DNA from: JARFPW01 sp035464655
Lineage (GTDB): Bacteria > Gemmatimonadota > Gemmatimonadetes > Palauibacterales > Palauibacteraceae
Length of the DNA stretch: 64,000 nucleotides
NCBI GenBank assembly: GCA_035464655.1
Contig: DATHRZ010000009.1
Location: forward strand, 9,305-73,304
Direction of reading: 5' to 3'
Both the position numbers and the translations under genes were made by a program. Positions within the stretch are counted from its first letter, which is position 1. Every line of letters begins with the position of its first letter. A model generated the notes under the pieces. It made no database searches, was not told where the DNA came from, and saw only the letters and a list, made by a program, of their open reading frames with translations. Positions 8,426 through 16,759 of this stretch are shown in pieces.

Positions 8426-10420
8426 ATGATCAACCTCATCGGCACCGTCTCCGTCACGGCGGCGTGGCTCGGATCGGCCGCCCTCGCCGTCCTCGGACTG
8501 ATGGCGGGGTTCCGCCGCAGCCCTCAGCTCCTGCGGGGCGCCAGGTACGCGGCCCTGTTCGTGCTGGCCGCCATGGCCATCGCCGTCGGCGCGATGGAGT
8601 TCGCGCTACTCACGCACGACTTCAGCGTCGAATATGTCGCCCAGGTCGGCAGTCGTGAAACGCCGGCCTACTACAGCGCGATCTCGCTGTGGAGCAGTCT
8701 CGAAGGCTCGATCCTGTTCTGGGGATTCATCCTCGCCAGCTACACGGGCATCGTCGTCTGGGTGCAGCGCCGCTCGACCTCGCGCCTGCTGCCGTTCGCG
8801 CTCGGAACGCTCGGGATCGTCGGGATCTTCTTCTACGGGCTGGTCGCGACGGCGGCCAACCCGTTCGGCGTCGTCTCGCCCGTTCCCGCCAACGGGCCCG
8901 GCCCGAACCCGCTGCTCCAGAATCATCCGTTGATGGGCCTGCATCCGCCGCTTCTCTACCTCGGCTACGTGGGCATGTCGGTGCCGTTCGCCTTCGCGAT
9001 CGGCGCCCTGCTCAGCGGCAAGGTCGACGACGAGTGGATCCGGACGACGCGTCGCTGGATGGTCACGCCCTGGGCCTTCCTGTCGCTGGGGATCATCGCC
9101 GGCGCCTGGTGGTCGTACGAAGTGCTCGGGTGGGGCGGGTACTGGGCGTGGGATCCGGTGGAGAACGCGTCGTTCCTGCCATGGCTCACGGCCACCGCGT
9201 TCCTCCATTCGGTGATGGTTCAGGAGCGCAGTGGAATGCTGAAGACGTGGAATCTGACGCTGGTAATCGGGACCTTCCTGCTCACATTGTTCGGAACGTT
9301 TCTCACCCGGTCGGGCGTGCTCGACTCGGTGCACGCGTTCACCGAGGGGTTCATCGGGCCGCTGTTCCTCGGGTTCATCGCGCTCGTCACGCTGATCTCG
9401 CTGACGCTGATCGCCTGGCGCTCCGATCGGCTCCACTCGCCGGGCAAGCTGGACGGCGTCGTGTCCCGCGAGAGCTCGTTCATCCTGAACAATCTGATCT
9501 TCGCGGCATTCACCTTCACGGTGCTGCTGGGGACGACGTTCCCGCTCGTCGTCGAGGCGATCAACGGCGATCGGATCAGCGTCGGCCCGCCCTATTTCAA
9601 CATGGTGAGCATTCCGCTCGGGCTCCTGTTGCTCTTCCTGATGGGTGTCGGACCGGCCCTGCCGTGGCGGCGGACTACCCCCGAGAAGCTGCGCCGCACC
9701 TTCGTGCGGCCGCTCGTCGCGGGGCTCGTCACGGCGGCGGCGGCGCTGGCACTCGGAATCCGGGAGCCGTATCCGATCATCACGTTCGGCTTCGCCGGAT
9801 TCGTCATGGCGACGATCGTCGACGAGTTCGCAAAGGGCGTGTCGGCACGGCGGCGCATCGGCGGCGTCGGTCCGCTCCGGGCCCTCGGACAGCTCATGGT
9901 CCGCAACAACCGGCGCTTCGGCGGATACATCGTGCACGTCGGCGTCGTCGTGATCATCGTGGCGCTGTCGATTTCGGGCACCTGGCGATTCGAACGCGAA
10001 GCGACGCTGCGTCAGGGGCAGGAGATGTTGATCGGCGACTACACGGTGCGCTTCGATTCGGTCAACGCCACGCGTGAGCCGCATCGCGACGTCGTGGCCG
10101 CGACCTTCTCCGCGACGCGGGGCGACCGCGACCTGGGCACCGTGGTGCCGAGTACGAATTTCTATCGCCAGTCGACGATGTCCGAGCCGATCGCGACTCC
10201 GGCTGTCCGCTCGTTCATCGACGAGGACCTCTACCTGACCCTGATGTCGTTCGACCCGAATGGCGAGCACGCCACGGTGCGGGTGATCGTGAACCCGGGG
10301 GTACCGTGGCTGTGGATCGGCGGCATGATCATCGGCATCGGCGCGATCCTCGCCGTCGCTCCGCAACGCCGGCGTCCGCAATCGGCGCGGATGGTGGCGG
10401 CGCGGCCGGAGGGCTCGTGA
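8426..10420 (+). CDS. ccmF: Cytochrome c haem lyase subunit CcmF
   Basis: Large membrane subunit of the haem ligation complex. The 664 residues contain many transmembrane helices and the WWD-domain GWGGYWAWDPVENASFLPW, plus a periplasmic domain near the C-terminus before the last helix. The ATG at 8426 lies 34 bases after ccmE. The stop shares GTGA with ccmG. Confidence 0.95.
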   Translation: MINLIGTVSVTAAWLGSAALAVLGLMAGFRRSPQLLRGARYAALFVLAAMAIAVGAMEFALLTHDFSVEYVAQVGSRETPAYYSAISLWSSLEGSILFWGFILASYTGIVVWVQRRSTSRLLPFALGTLGIVGIFFYGLVATAANPFGVVSPVPANGPGPNPLLQNHPLMGLHPPLLYLGYVGMSVPFAFAIGALLSGKVDDEWIRTTRRWMVTPWAFLSLGIIAGAWWSYEVLGWGGYWAWDPVENASFLPWLTATAFLHSVMVQERSGMLKTWNLTLVIGTFLLTLFGTFLTRSGVLDSVHAFTEGFIGPLFLGFIALVTLISLTLIAWRSDRLHSPGKLDGVVSRESSFILNNLIFAAFTFTVLLGTTFPLVVEAINGDRISVGPPYFNMVSIPLGLLLLFLMGVGPALPWRRTTPEKLRRTFVRPLVAGLVTAAAALALGIREPYPIITFGFAGFVMATIVDEFAKGVSARRRIGGVGPLRALGQLMVRNNRRFGGYIVHVGVVVIIVALSISGTWRFEREATLRQGQEMLIGDYTVRFDSVNATREPHRDVVAATFSATRGDRDLGTVVPSTNFYRQSTMSEPIATPAVRSFIDEDLYLTLMSFDPNGEHATVRVIVNPGVPWLWIGGMIIGIGAILAVAPQRRRPQSARMVAARPEGS

Positions 10421-10950
10421 GGGGGCGCTGGCGGTGGCTCCTGCCGGTCGCGGCGGTTCCGTTTCTCGGCCTGCTGCTGTTCGGATTGACGCGGAATCCC
10501 GACTTCTTCCCGACCCCGCTCGTCGGACAACCGGCGCCGGACTGGCGGCTCGAGACCCTCGAAGGCGACACTCTCGCCCTGGGGGACCTGGACGGGAGAG
10601 TGGTGGTGTTGAACTTCTGGGCCTCGTGGTGTGTTCCCTGTCGGGCGGAGCATAACGTTCTGATGCGCACGGCGAGCACGTGGCCGGACGACGACGTGCA
10701 GGTGATCGGGATCGTGTACGACGACTCGCGACGCAACGCCCTGCGCTTCCTGCGGGAGCTCGGCAACGACTGGCGTCACGTTCTGGATCCCGGCAGCAGG
10801 ACGGCCATCGATTACGGCGTGCACGGCGTGCCCGAGACGTTCTTCGTCGGACGCGACGGGCGGGTCGGCGCCAAGCACATGGGACCCGTCACGTGGGACG
10901 TCATACAGCTCCACGTCGATTCGCTGCGGACGGCAGGAGCGGCGCCGTGA
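10417..10950 (+). CDS. ccmG: Thioredoxin-like thiol reductase CcmG/DsbE
   Basis: Membrane-anchored periplasmic thioredoxin that keeps apocytochrome CXXCH cysteines and CcmH reduced. It has an N-terminal anchor (WLLPVAAVPFLGLLLFGLT), the active site WASWCVPC and the cis-Pro segment GVPETFF. The start is GTG 10417-10419, overlapping the ccmF stop as GTGA; 177 residues. The stop overlaps ccmH in the same way. Confidence 0.93.
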   Translation: MRGRWRWLLPVAAVPFLGLLLFGLTRNPDFFPTPLVGQPAPDWRLETLEGDTLALGDLDGRVVVLNFWASWCVPCRAEHNVLMRTASTWPDDDVQVIGIVYDDSRRNALRFLRELGNDWRHVLDPGSRTAIDYGVHGVPETFFVGRDGRVGAKHMGPVTWDVIQLHVDSLRTAGAAP

Positions 10951-11504
10951 AGTCGGCTCGCTTCGCCGTATCCACGCTGATCCCGTCGCTCGCGATCGGG
11001 GCGCTGCTCATCGTGGCCGATGCCGCCGTGGCGCAGGAACCGATGCTGCCGGCCGAGCCGATCGGCGACTCGGCCGGGCTGACCGATCCGCGGGCGGCCG
11101 AGCTCGATGCCCGGGCGGCGGATATCGCGGCGCAACTGCGTTGTCCCGTGTGTAGCGGACAGTCGGTGCTCGAGTCGAACTCGGCCATCGCCCAGGAGAT
11201 GCAGGAGGTGATCCGCGAACGGCTCGAACAGGGAGAAGGGGAGCGCGAGGTGCTCACCTATTTCCGGGGCGCGTACGGCGACTGGATCATCCTGCGGCCG
11301 CGTGCGACCGGATTGAACCTGCTGGTGTACGTATTGCCGGCGATCGCGTTGCTCGGCGGCTGCATCTGGCTGGTCGTCGTTCTGCGGCGCTGGAGTGCCG
11401 CCGGGGCCGGCGGCGTCGGCGGATCGGGAGCTGCCGGGGAGCCCGACGGCGACCTGAGCGCCGAAGACGAAGCTTGGTTGCAGAGCAGCATCGGCGGCCG
11501 CTGA
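10947..11504 (+). CDS. ccmH: Cytochrome c maturation protein CcmH
   Basis: Interacts with apocytochrome c before haem ligation. It has a signal peptide, the diagnostic LRCPVCSGQSV motif (about 68-78), a helical domain typical of CcmH/NrfF and one C-terminal membrane helix (LLVYVLPAIALLGGCIWLVV) with a Gly/Ala-rich tail. The start is GTG 10947-10949, sharing GTGA with ccmG; 185 residues. No ccmI/cycH-like TPR gene follows, so the chaperone function is either elsewhere or absent. This is the last gene of the operon. Confidence 0.92.
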   Translation: MKSARFAVSTLIPSLAIGALLIVADAAVAQEPMLPAEPIGDSAGLTDPRAAELDARAADIAAQLRCPVCSGQSVLESNSAIAQEMQEVIRERLEQGEGEREVLTYFRGAYGDWIILRPRATGLNLLVYVLPAIALLGGCIWLVVVLRRWSAAGAGGVGGSGAAGEPDGDLSAEDEAWLQSSIGGR

Positions 11505-11523
11505 AGAAGTCGTTCGCGCGGGT

Positions 11524-11552
11524 GGAACCTCCGGTTCCGTTCGACGTATAAT
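11524..11552 (+). promoter_or_regulatory. Promoter and palindrome before the sigma factor gene
   Basis: TATAAT lies at 11547-11552. In the -35 position (17-base spacing) the hexamer is GGAACC, which forms the left arm of a perfect palindrome, GGAACC-TCC-GGTTCC (11524-11538). The site could be a repressor operator or, because GGAAC is a typical ECF -35 element, a sigma-factor-dependent element. The start codon lies 75 bases downstream. Confidence 0.45.
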
Positions 11553-11626
11553 GTCAGTTTTGGGTGTTTCGTCGGGGTGGCGGCGCCCCGGATCGGTCAT
11601 CCGCCAAAGCTAAAGCAGGGAGTGTC

Positions 11627-12490
11627 ATGTTCTTCGATTCACGAGCCCTCGATTCCTTCGATCAGTACCTGCAGGACGTCGAGCGTTACCCCCTGATCGA
11701 CGACCCGAAGGAAGAGCGCGAGATCGCGCGACGGGCGCGAGAGGGGGATAAGCAGGCGGCGGAACGCCTCGTCACGGCGAACCTCCGTTTCGTGATCTCG
11801 TACGTCAAGAAGTACCAGGGGCGGGGTCTCAACCTCGCCGAGCTCGTGTGCATCGGTAACGAGGGGCTGCTGAAGGCGGTCAAGAAGTTCGATCCGGAGA
11901 AGGGGGTGAAGTTCATCTCCTACGCCGTCTGGTGGATCCGGCAGACCGTGCTGCAGGCGCTGGCCGAGCAGACGCGGTCGGTGCGCATTCCGCTCAACCA
12001 GAATTCGAACCTGGTGAAGCTGTCGCGCACCGAGACGGCGCTCACCCAGAAGCTCGGGCGCTCGCCGTCGGATCGCGAGATCGCCGACGAGATGAAGGAG
12101 CCCGTCGAGACGGTGCGCGCCCTGCGGCGCGTGGCCTCCGCCGAGCTCAGCCTCGACGCGCCACTCGACAAGTCGGATCGCGACAGCGCGTCGTTCGGCG
12201 AGCGGTTCTCGGGCGCCGACGAGGGCGACATCGAGGTCGACGTCGAGGCGCAGGCGCGCCGCGAGTTCCTCGAGCGGATGTTCGAGACGTATCTGACGGA
12301 GCGCGAGCGCAAGATTCTCGTGCTCTACTACGGCCTCGACGACGGCGAGGAGATGACGCTGGAGCAGATCGGCGAGCTGCTGGGCGTAACCCGCGAGCGA
12401 ATCCGGCAGATCCGCAACCGGGCGTTCGACAAGCTCAAGAACTCGACCGACGGCGAGGCGCTGGAAGGCTTCTGGCAGGCCTCGGCCTGA
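11627..12490 (+). CDS. Sigma-70 family RNA polymerase sigma factor, RpoD-like
   Basis: It has region 1.2 (DSFDQYLQDVERYPLID), region 2 (NLRFVISYVKKYQGRGLNL and YAVWWIRQTVLQALAEQ), region 3, and region 4 with the helix-turn-helix GELLGVTRERIRQIRNRAFD. At 287 residues it lacks region 1.1 and the large non-conserved insert of proteobacterial RpoD, so it could be the housekeeping sigma (short SigA-like form) or a group 2 paralogue. The ATG at 11627 has GGGAG just upstream and begins exactly at conserved sequence; an upstream in-frame ATG (11564) would lie too close to the predicted transcription start. Confidence 0.9.
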   Translation: MFFDSRALDSFDQYLQDVERYPLIDDPKEEREIARRAREGDKQAAERLVTANLRFVISYVKKYQGRGLNLAELVCIGNEGLLKAVKKFDPEKGVKFISYAVWWIRQTVLQALAEQTRSVRIPLNQNSNLVKLSRTETALTQKLGRSPSDREIADEMKEPVETVRALRRVASAELSLDAPLDKSDRDSASFGERFSGADEGDIEVDVEAQARREFLERMFETYLTERERKILVLYYGLDDGEEMTLEQIGELLGVTRERIRQIRNRAFDKLKNSTDGEALEGFWQASA

Positions 12491-12517
12491 CGCGGGTCCG
12501 CTCCGCGGCCCCGCGGC

Positions 12518-12961
12518 TTACTCGGTGCCGGGTCGGAGCTGGCGCCACGGGGCGACGAGCAGGAAGATCGCCACGGTGAGCACGGCGCTCACGACGCACC
12601 AGCGGCACCACGCTTCCAGCACGAACGCTTCGATGGCCGTCAGGTAAATCGAAAAGGCCAGGCCGGCCGTCGCCCCGAGGGCGATGAGACGGCCTGGCCG
12701 ACTCGTTTCGAGACGCCCGGGCGCCATCACCAGCGCCAGCCCGAGCATCCCGGCGTACCAGGCGGCCCCCCAGCCGGATACGGGAACACCTAGAAACACG
12801 GCGTATTTCGACGTCTGGACGACCTCGCAGGCTCCCGTGCCGCACTGGATCATCCCGTAGTAGCCGAGGCTGTAGAGCAGCAGGTACGCCGAGACGAACA
12901 GTCCGACCAGGGCGAGGATCGCGACGATCCGGTAGCGCGTGACGTCGGTGACGACGGGCAC
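12518..12961 (-). CDS. Vitamin K epoxide reductase (VKOR) family protein
   Basis: Inner-membrane enzyme that reoxidises DsbA-type thiol oxidases and passes electrons to quinone, replacing DsbB. Four or five hydrophobic helices, the loop cysteine pair CGTGACEVV (residues about 41-46), the conserved Ser-Gly region and the CRWC active site on the last helices are all visible; 147 residues. It starts one base after the stop of the DsbA-like gene, so the pair is an operon. It is convergent with the sigma factor gene. Confidence 0.9.
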   Translation of the reverse strand: MPVVTDVTRYRIVAILALVGLFVSAYLLLYSLGYYGMIQCGTGACEVVQTSKYAVFLGVPVSGWGAAWYAGMLGLALVMAPGRLETSRPGRLIALGATAGLAFSIYLTAIEAFVLEAWCRWCVVSAVLTVAIFLLVAPWRQLRPGTE

Positions 12962-12962
12962 C

Positions 12963-13772
12963 TCAGTCGCCGCCCGTCGCCTCGTCCGCCGCCGTTTCGT
13001 CCGCCTGCTCCGCGGCGCGTGCCTGCTCGGCGGTCTCGAGCACGAGCTGCTCGAGGGCGGCGTATCCGCGGTACTGGTTCATGTCGAGCGGCCGACCGTT
13101 CATGTAGAGCGTCGGGGTCGCGCCGACGCCGACGCTCGCGCCGTACCGTCGCGACGCTGCGATGTCTTCGAGATGCGGGCGCTCGGTGAGGCACTGCCGG
13201 AACGCGTCGATGTCGAGGCCGACGATCTCGGCGAGGTCGATGAACGCGGCGTTGGGGTTCGACTCGCCGTACCAGGCCTCGGTGCGGGCGTACAGCAGGT
13301 CGTGCATCTGCCAGAAGCGGCCCTGGTCCTCGGCGCAGCGCGCCGCCAGGGCCGGCGGCCACGACACCTGCCCGAAGATCGGGAAGTCGTAGGCGACCCA
13401 GCGCAGAATCGCGTCGTCGCCCGTCGCATAGTTCTGGCGCAGCGATCTACCGAACTGCGCGTTGAAGCTCCGACACCCGGGGCAGCGGAAGTCCGCGAAC
13501 TCGATGATCGTCACGGGAGCGTCGTCGGGCCCCATCGACACGCCGGCCGCACCACTGGCCTCCGCCTCCATGTCCGCCACGCTGATCGGCGGGTTGGCCG
13601 GCGCCCCGCCGCCCGCGATGCCCGCGTACCACAGGGCTCCCACGCCGACGATCGCCACGACGGCGAGAATGATGTAGAAGCCGGGTCCGGTCTTCGCCTT
13701 CGCGGCGCTTCCGGTGCTTTTCGGCCCAGCCTGCTTATTCCGCTGCTTCGAACTCTTCTTCGCCACCGACAC
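12963..13772 (-). CDS. DsbA-like thioredoxin-fold thiol oxidase
   Basis: An N-terminal basic tail and one membrane helix (GFYIILAVVAIVGVGALWYA) anchor a periplasmic thioredoxin domain with active site FRCPGC and the cis-Pro segment GATPTLYMNG. The helical insertion between them holds an extra Cys pair region (ARCAEDQ, FRQCLTE). It probably forms disulfides in exported proteins and is recycled by the adjacent VKOR. A Glu/Ala-rich C-terminal tail follows. It has 269 residues; the ATG at 13770-13772 is the first good start. Confidence 0.88.
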   Translation of the reverse strand: MSVAKKSSKQRNKQAGPKSTGSAAKAKTGPGFYIILAVVAIVGVGALWYAGIAGGGAPANPPISVADMEAEASGAAGVSMGPDDAPVTIIEFADFRCPGCRSFNAQFGRSLRQNYATGDDAILRWVAYDFPIFGQVSWPPALAARCAEDQGRFWQMHDLLYARTEAWYGESNPNAAFIDLAEIVGLDIDAFRQCLTERPHLEDIAASRRYGASVGVGATPTLYMNGRPLDMNQYRGYAALEQLVLETAEQARAAEQADETAADEATGGD

Positions 13773-13867
13773 GCTCCCGGTTCAGATCCTTGGCCTCCGT
13801 GCCCGGCCGCCGGCCGGAAGCACCGAACCTGCAGGTGCGCCGCCGTCCGCGCGAGCCTCCGGAGCCG

Positions 13868-15259
13868 TCATACCACGAACAGAAACACGACTGCCGCAAC
13901 GATGACGAGCGTCACGAAACCGAGCGCGGCGAGCCGGACCCACTCGGGAAGTCCCTCGCGGCGGCGGGTGCTGATGCCTACGAGACTCGGCAGAAGCTCG
14001 GTCGACCAGGTTTTCTCGATCTCCTCGACGAGCTCGCGCCATGCCCCCACGTAACCGGCGTCGAGCCGTCCGAGCGTCGAGCGCCACCCCTCGGCCGCGT
14101 CGTCGACCCCGGTGCTTTCGTCGCCGGGCGGTCCGTCCTCGTAGGCGTCGAGCAGCTCGACCAGGGAGGCGCCCTGCTCTTCCAGGCCCTCGAACCGGGT
14201 CCACAGCCGATCGAACGGCGCCTGCATGCGCCCGGCGAACTCGGTCCGCCGCTCGTCGGTGACTACCGCCTCGGCGACACGCGACAGCCCGCGAGCCGAC
14301 GCAAGGCGCGCGACTTCGGCGCCATAGACCTCGAGCATCCGGTCGGTGGCAGCCGCCACGGCCGCCCGCGTGTCTTTGCGCAGGCCGGCCGCGTCCATCG
14401 CCTCGGCCGCCTTGCGCAGACTGCCCGCCGTCGAGGCGGCCGATTTGCGGAGGATCAGGGGCCCGAGTGCGATCTCGCCCAACTCGAGAAAATGCTCTTC
14501 GAAGAAGCCCGGGGCGAGCTCCGCCCGATCGCGCAGTTCGCCGGGCACGTTGGCGGCGGCGCGGCCCGCCACCTCGTGCAGGGCGCCGGCGGCCACGGAG
14601 AACTGGGGGAGCTCGGCCGATGGCGGCGGCGAGACCTCCTTCCGGCTGAACAGCTCGAGGGTCGGGCTTTCCCCCGCGGGCGCGGGCGCCTTGCGCCGGC
14701 AGGCGGTGGCGAGCGCGAGGATCTCTTCGGGAAACAGGTAGCGAAGCAGAACCTCGTCGTCGCCGCGGGCGAGAAGCAGCGCATCACCGCCGATTTCATC
14801 CGGACGGGCGAGCTGGCGCTTCACGCGGTCCACCGGCCATTCGATCGTGTATTGCCCGCTGCCCGACAGCAGGTAGAGGGCCCGTCGGGTCGCCGCTGCG
14901 AGGAACAGCCCGCGCAACCGGCTTCCGTCGAGCCGGCCGTCCACGGCGCAGCCGGCGGCGAACAGCACGACCTCGTGGCCGAGCTGACGTACGAGACGTC
15001 GCCGGAGCTCGGTCTGGTCGACACCACCCTCGAGCCAGCGCTCGACGTCGCTCAGTGTCTTGCCGCTGGCCTGGATCGCGAGGTTCGCATGGCTGGTAAA
15101 CACGAGCATCATGCCGGAACGCCGGCTCACCCAGTGGATGTCTCGCCACGGAACCGTCCGGTCTCCCACGCGCAGACCGCCGTCCAGTGCCTCTACCTCC
15201 ACGTCGCGCTGGACGCCGGCCCCCTGTACGAACACGTCGAGCACGAGCGTCTCAAGCAT
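13868..15259 (-). CDS. Tail-anchored protein of unknown function
   Basis: I do not recognise this 463-residue protein. The N-terminal third reads as beta-rich segments (DVEVEALDGGLRVGDRTVPW; YTIEWPVDRVKRQLA) that could be two small PH-like barrels, the middle is Pro-rich and charged, the C-terminal half is long helices, and it ends in one hydrophobic helix (LAALGFVTLVIVAAVVFLFVV) as the last residues, suggesting tail anchoring in the inner membrane. ATG 15257-15259 overlaps the HAD phosphatase gene by 8 bases, so it belongs to the gyrA-led minus-strand operon. Confidence 0.7.
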   Translation of the reverse strand: MLETLVLDVFVQGAGVQRDVEVEALDGGLRVGDRTVPWRDIHWVSRRSGMMLVFTSHANLAIQASGKTLSDVERWLEGGVDQTELRRRLVRQLGHEVVLFAAGCAVDGRLDGSRLRGLFLAAATRRALYLLSGSGQYTIEWPVDRVKRQLARPDEIGGDALLLARGDDEVLLRYLFPEEILALATACRRKAPAPAGESPTLELFSRKEVSPPPSAELPQFSVAAGALHEVAGRAAANVPGELRDRAELAPGFFEEHFLELGEIALGPLILRKSAASTAGSLRKAAEAMDAAGLRKDTRAAVAAATDRMLEVYGAEVARLASARGLSRVAEAVVTDERRTEFAGRMQAPFDRLWTRFEGLEEQGASLVELLDAYEDGPPGDESTGVDDAAEGWRSTLGRLDAGYVGAWRELVEEIEKTWSTELLPSLVGISTRRREGLPEWVRLAALGFVTLVIVAAVVFLFVV

Positions 15260-15947
15260 CGGAGAAAAACTCCACCACGCGCGTAGTGTCGGATAGGTCG
15301 GGGAACACGGCGTCGGGCTGGTGCTCCGCGAGCTCGCGCTCGGAGTGGCGGCCGGTGGCCACGGCGAGCACGCGGGTTCCCGCGGCCCGGGCGCAGCGGA
15401 TGTCTGCGGGCGTGTCGCCGATGACGACCGAGCGTCGGGGGTCGAACGTACGGCCGTAACGGCGCTTTGCGCGGGCGAGGGCGACGGCGGGAAGCTCGTC
15501 GCGCTGTTCGGCGTCGGAGCCGTAGGCGCCGAAACCGAAGCGCCCGGCACAGCCGACGGCGTCGAGCTTCAGGCGGGCGCCCTGTTCGAGGTTGCCCGTC
15601 ACGAGGCCGCAGGCGAACCGTTCGTCGTCGGCCAGGCGGTCGAGCAGGGTGAGGACGCCGGCCAGGGCGACGGCGCGGCCGTCGAGCGCCGTCAGCTCGG
15701 CGCCCAGTCTTTCGAGGTAGCGGGGCCACAGCTCGCCGAGTCCGCGATCTACGTCGGCGTCGGACCGGCCGGCGGCACGCAGGAGACCCCGGACGATCTC
15801 GGGATCGGTGCGGCCATGGAAGTCATAGGCGTCGACCGGACCGGTTTCACCGTACACCTCCGTCATCGCGGCGGCGAGCGCGGCCTTGCCGGCGCCCATT
15901 GTGTCGGCCAGCGTACCGTCGACGTCGAACAGGAGGGCCGCCGACAT
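15252..15947 (-). CDS. HAD-superfamily hydrolase, phosphoglycolate-phosphatase-like
   Basis: HAD motif I is LLFDVDGTLADT at the N-terminus, motif II GLVTGN (about 115-120), motif III Lys in ARAKRRYG and motif IV VVIGDTPADI (about 173-182). The cap after motif I is the helical C1 type of the Gph/beta-phosphoglucomutase subfamily. With 231 residues it is probably a small phosphate monoester phosphatase; substrate unknown. It starts 2 bases after the amidotransferase stop and overlaps the next gene. Confidence 0.85.
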   Translation of the reverse strand: MSAALLFDVDGTLADTMGAGKAALAAAMTEVYGETGPVDAYDFHGRTDPEIVRGLLRAAGRSDADVDRGLGELWPRYLERLGAELTALDGRAVALAGVLTLLDRLADDERFACGLVTGNLEQGARLKLDAVGCAGRFGFGAYGSDAEQRDELPAVALARAKRRYGRTFDPRRSVVIGDTPADIRCARAAGTRVLAVATGRHSERELAEHQPDAVFPDLSDTTRVVEFFSDA

Positions 15948-15949
15948 CG

Positions 15950-16759
15950 TCAGCGGACCAGCCGGGGACCGCTGCGGGTGCCATCGTCCTCGGCGCCGTC
16001 GCCCCGACCTCTGCCGGCGCCGTTGCCTCCGCGCCCGACGCCGCGCACCGCGTCTCCGAATGCCTCGAACAGGCGGCGGTTCACGCCGTCATCGCGGTCG
16101 ATCTTCCGTTCGGGATGCCACTGGACCCCCACCGTCCACCCACCATCGGGCATCCGGTACTCGACGGCTTCGATCAATCCGTCGGGCGCGTAGCCGACGG
16201 GTTCGAGGTCCGCCGCCAGGCGCTCGACCCCCTGGTGGTGGGCGGAATTCTGCATGGTCGGCTCGGCCGCGAATACGTCGCCGAGCAACGCGGGTCCGGC
16301 CGGACGAACGGTGTGGATCGACGCGTCGACGTCTTCCCAGCTGTCGTGGGCGATCGCCGCGTCGAACTCGGTCGCGAGGTCCTGGTAGAGGGACCCGCCG
16401 AGCGCCACGTTCAGCACCTGCATGCCGCGGCAGATCGCGAGCACGGGCAGGCCTCGATCGATCGCCGTGCGCAGGAGCTCGAACTCCATCTCGTCGCGCT
16501 CCGGCGAGATCCGTCGTGCGCCCGCGGCGGACTCACCGTAGCGGGCCGGATCGACGTCCTCTCCGCCGGTCAGGAGCAGGCCGCCCGCCGCGTCGAGGAG
16601 ACGGCGGTGCGTCCCGGGGTCGTCGAGCGGTGACAGCACGAGGGGCAGGAGGCCGGCGACACGCAGCCCCCGCAGATATCCCTCCTCGAGCACGACGCGT
16701 TCGATGCCGGCTTCGCTGATGCGGGTGGACACGGTTACGGCGGCAAACACGTCAGTCAT
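15950..16759 (-). CDS. Class I glutamine amidotransferase, gamma-glutamyl-GABA hydrolase type
   Basis: A stand-alone class I GATase of the PuuD/peptidase C26 family, which cleaves gamma-glutamyl bonds. The nucleophile elbow is LAICRGMQ (Cys about 102), the oxyanion region LLLTGGEDVDP, and the catalytic His-Glu pair is in VQWHPE (about 223-228). Its 269 residues fit the family. It has an 8-base overlap with the dehydratase gene. No polyamine genes are nearby, so the actual substrate is unknown. Confidence 0.85.
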   Translation of the reverse strand: MTDVFAAVTVSTRISEAGIERVVLEEGYLRGLRVAGLLPLVLSPLDDPGTHRRLLDAAGGLLLTGGEDVDPARYGESAAGARRISPERDEMEFELLRTAIDRGLPVLAICRGMQVLNVALGGSLYQDLATEFDAAIAHDSWEDVDASIHTVRPAGPALLGDVFAAEPTMQNSAHHQGVERLAADLEPVGYAPDGLIEAVEYRMPDGGWTVGVQWHPERKIDRDDGVNRRLFEAFGDAVRGVGRGGNGAGRGRGDGAEDDGTRSGPRLVR

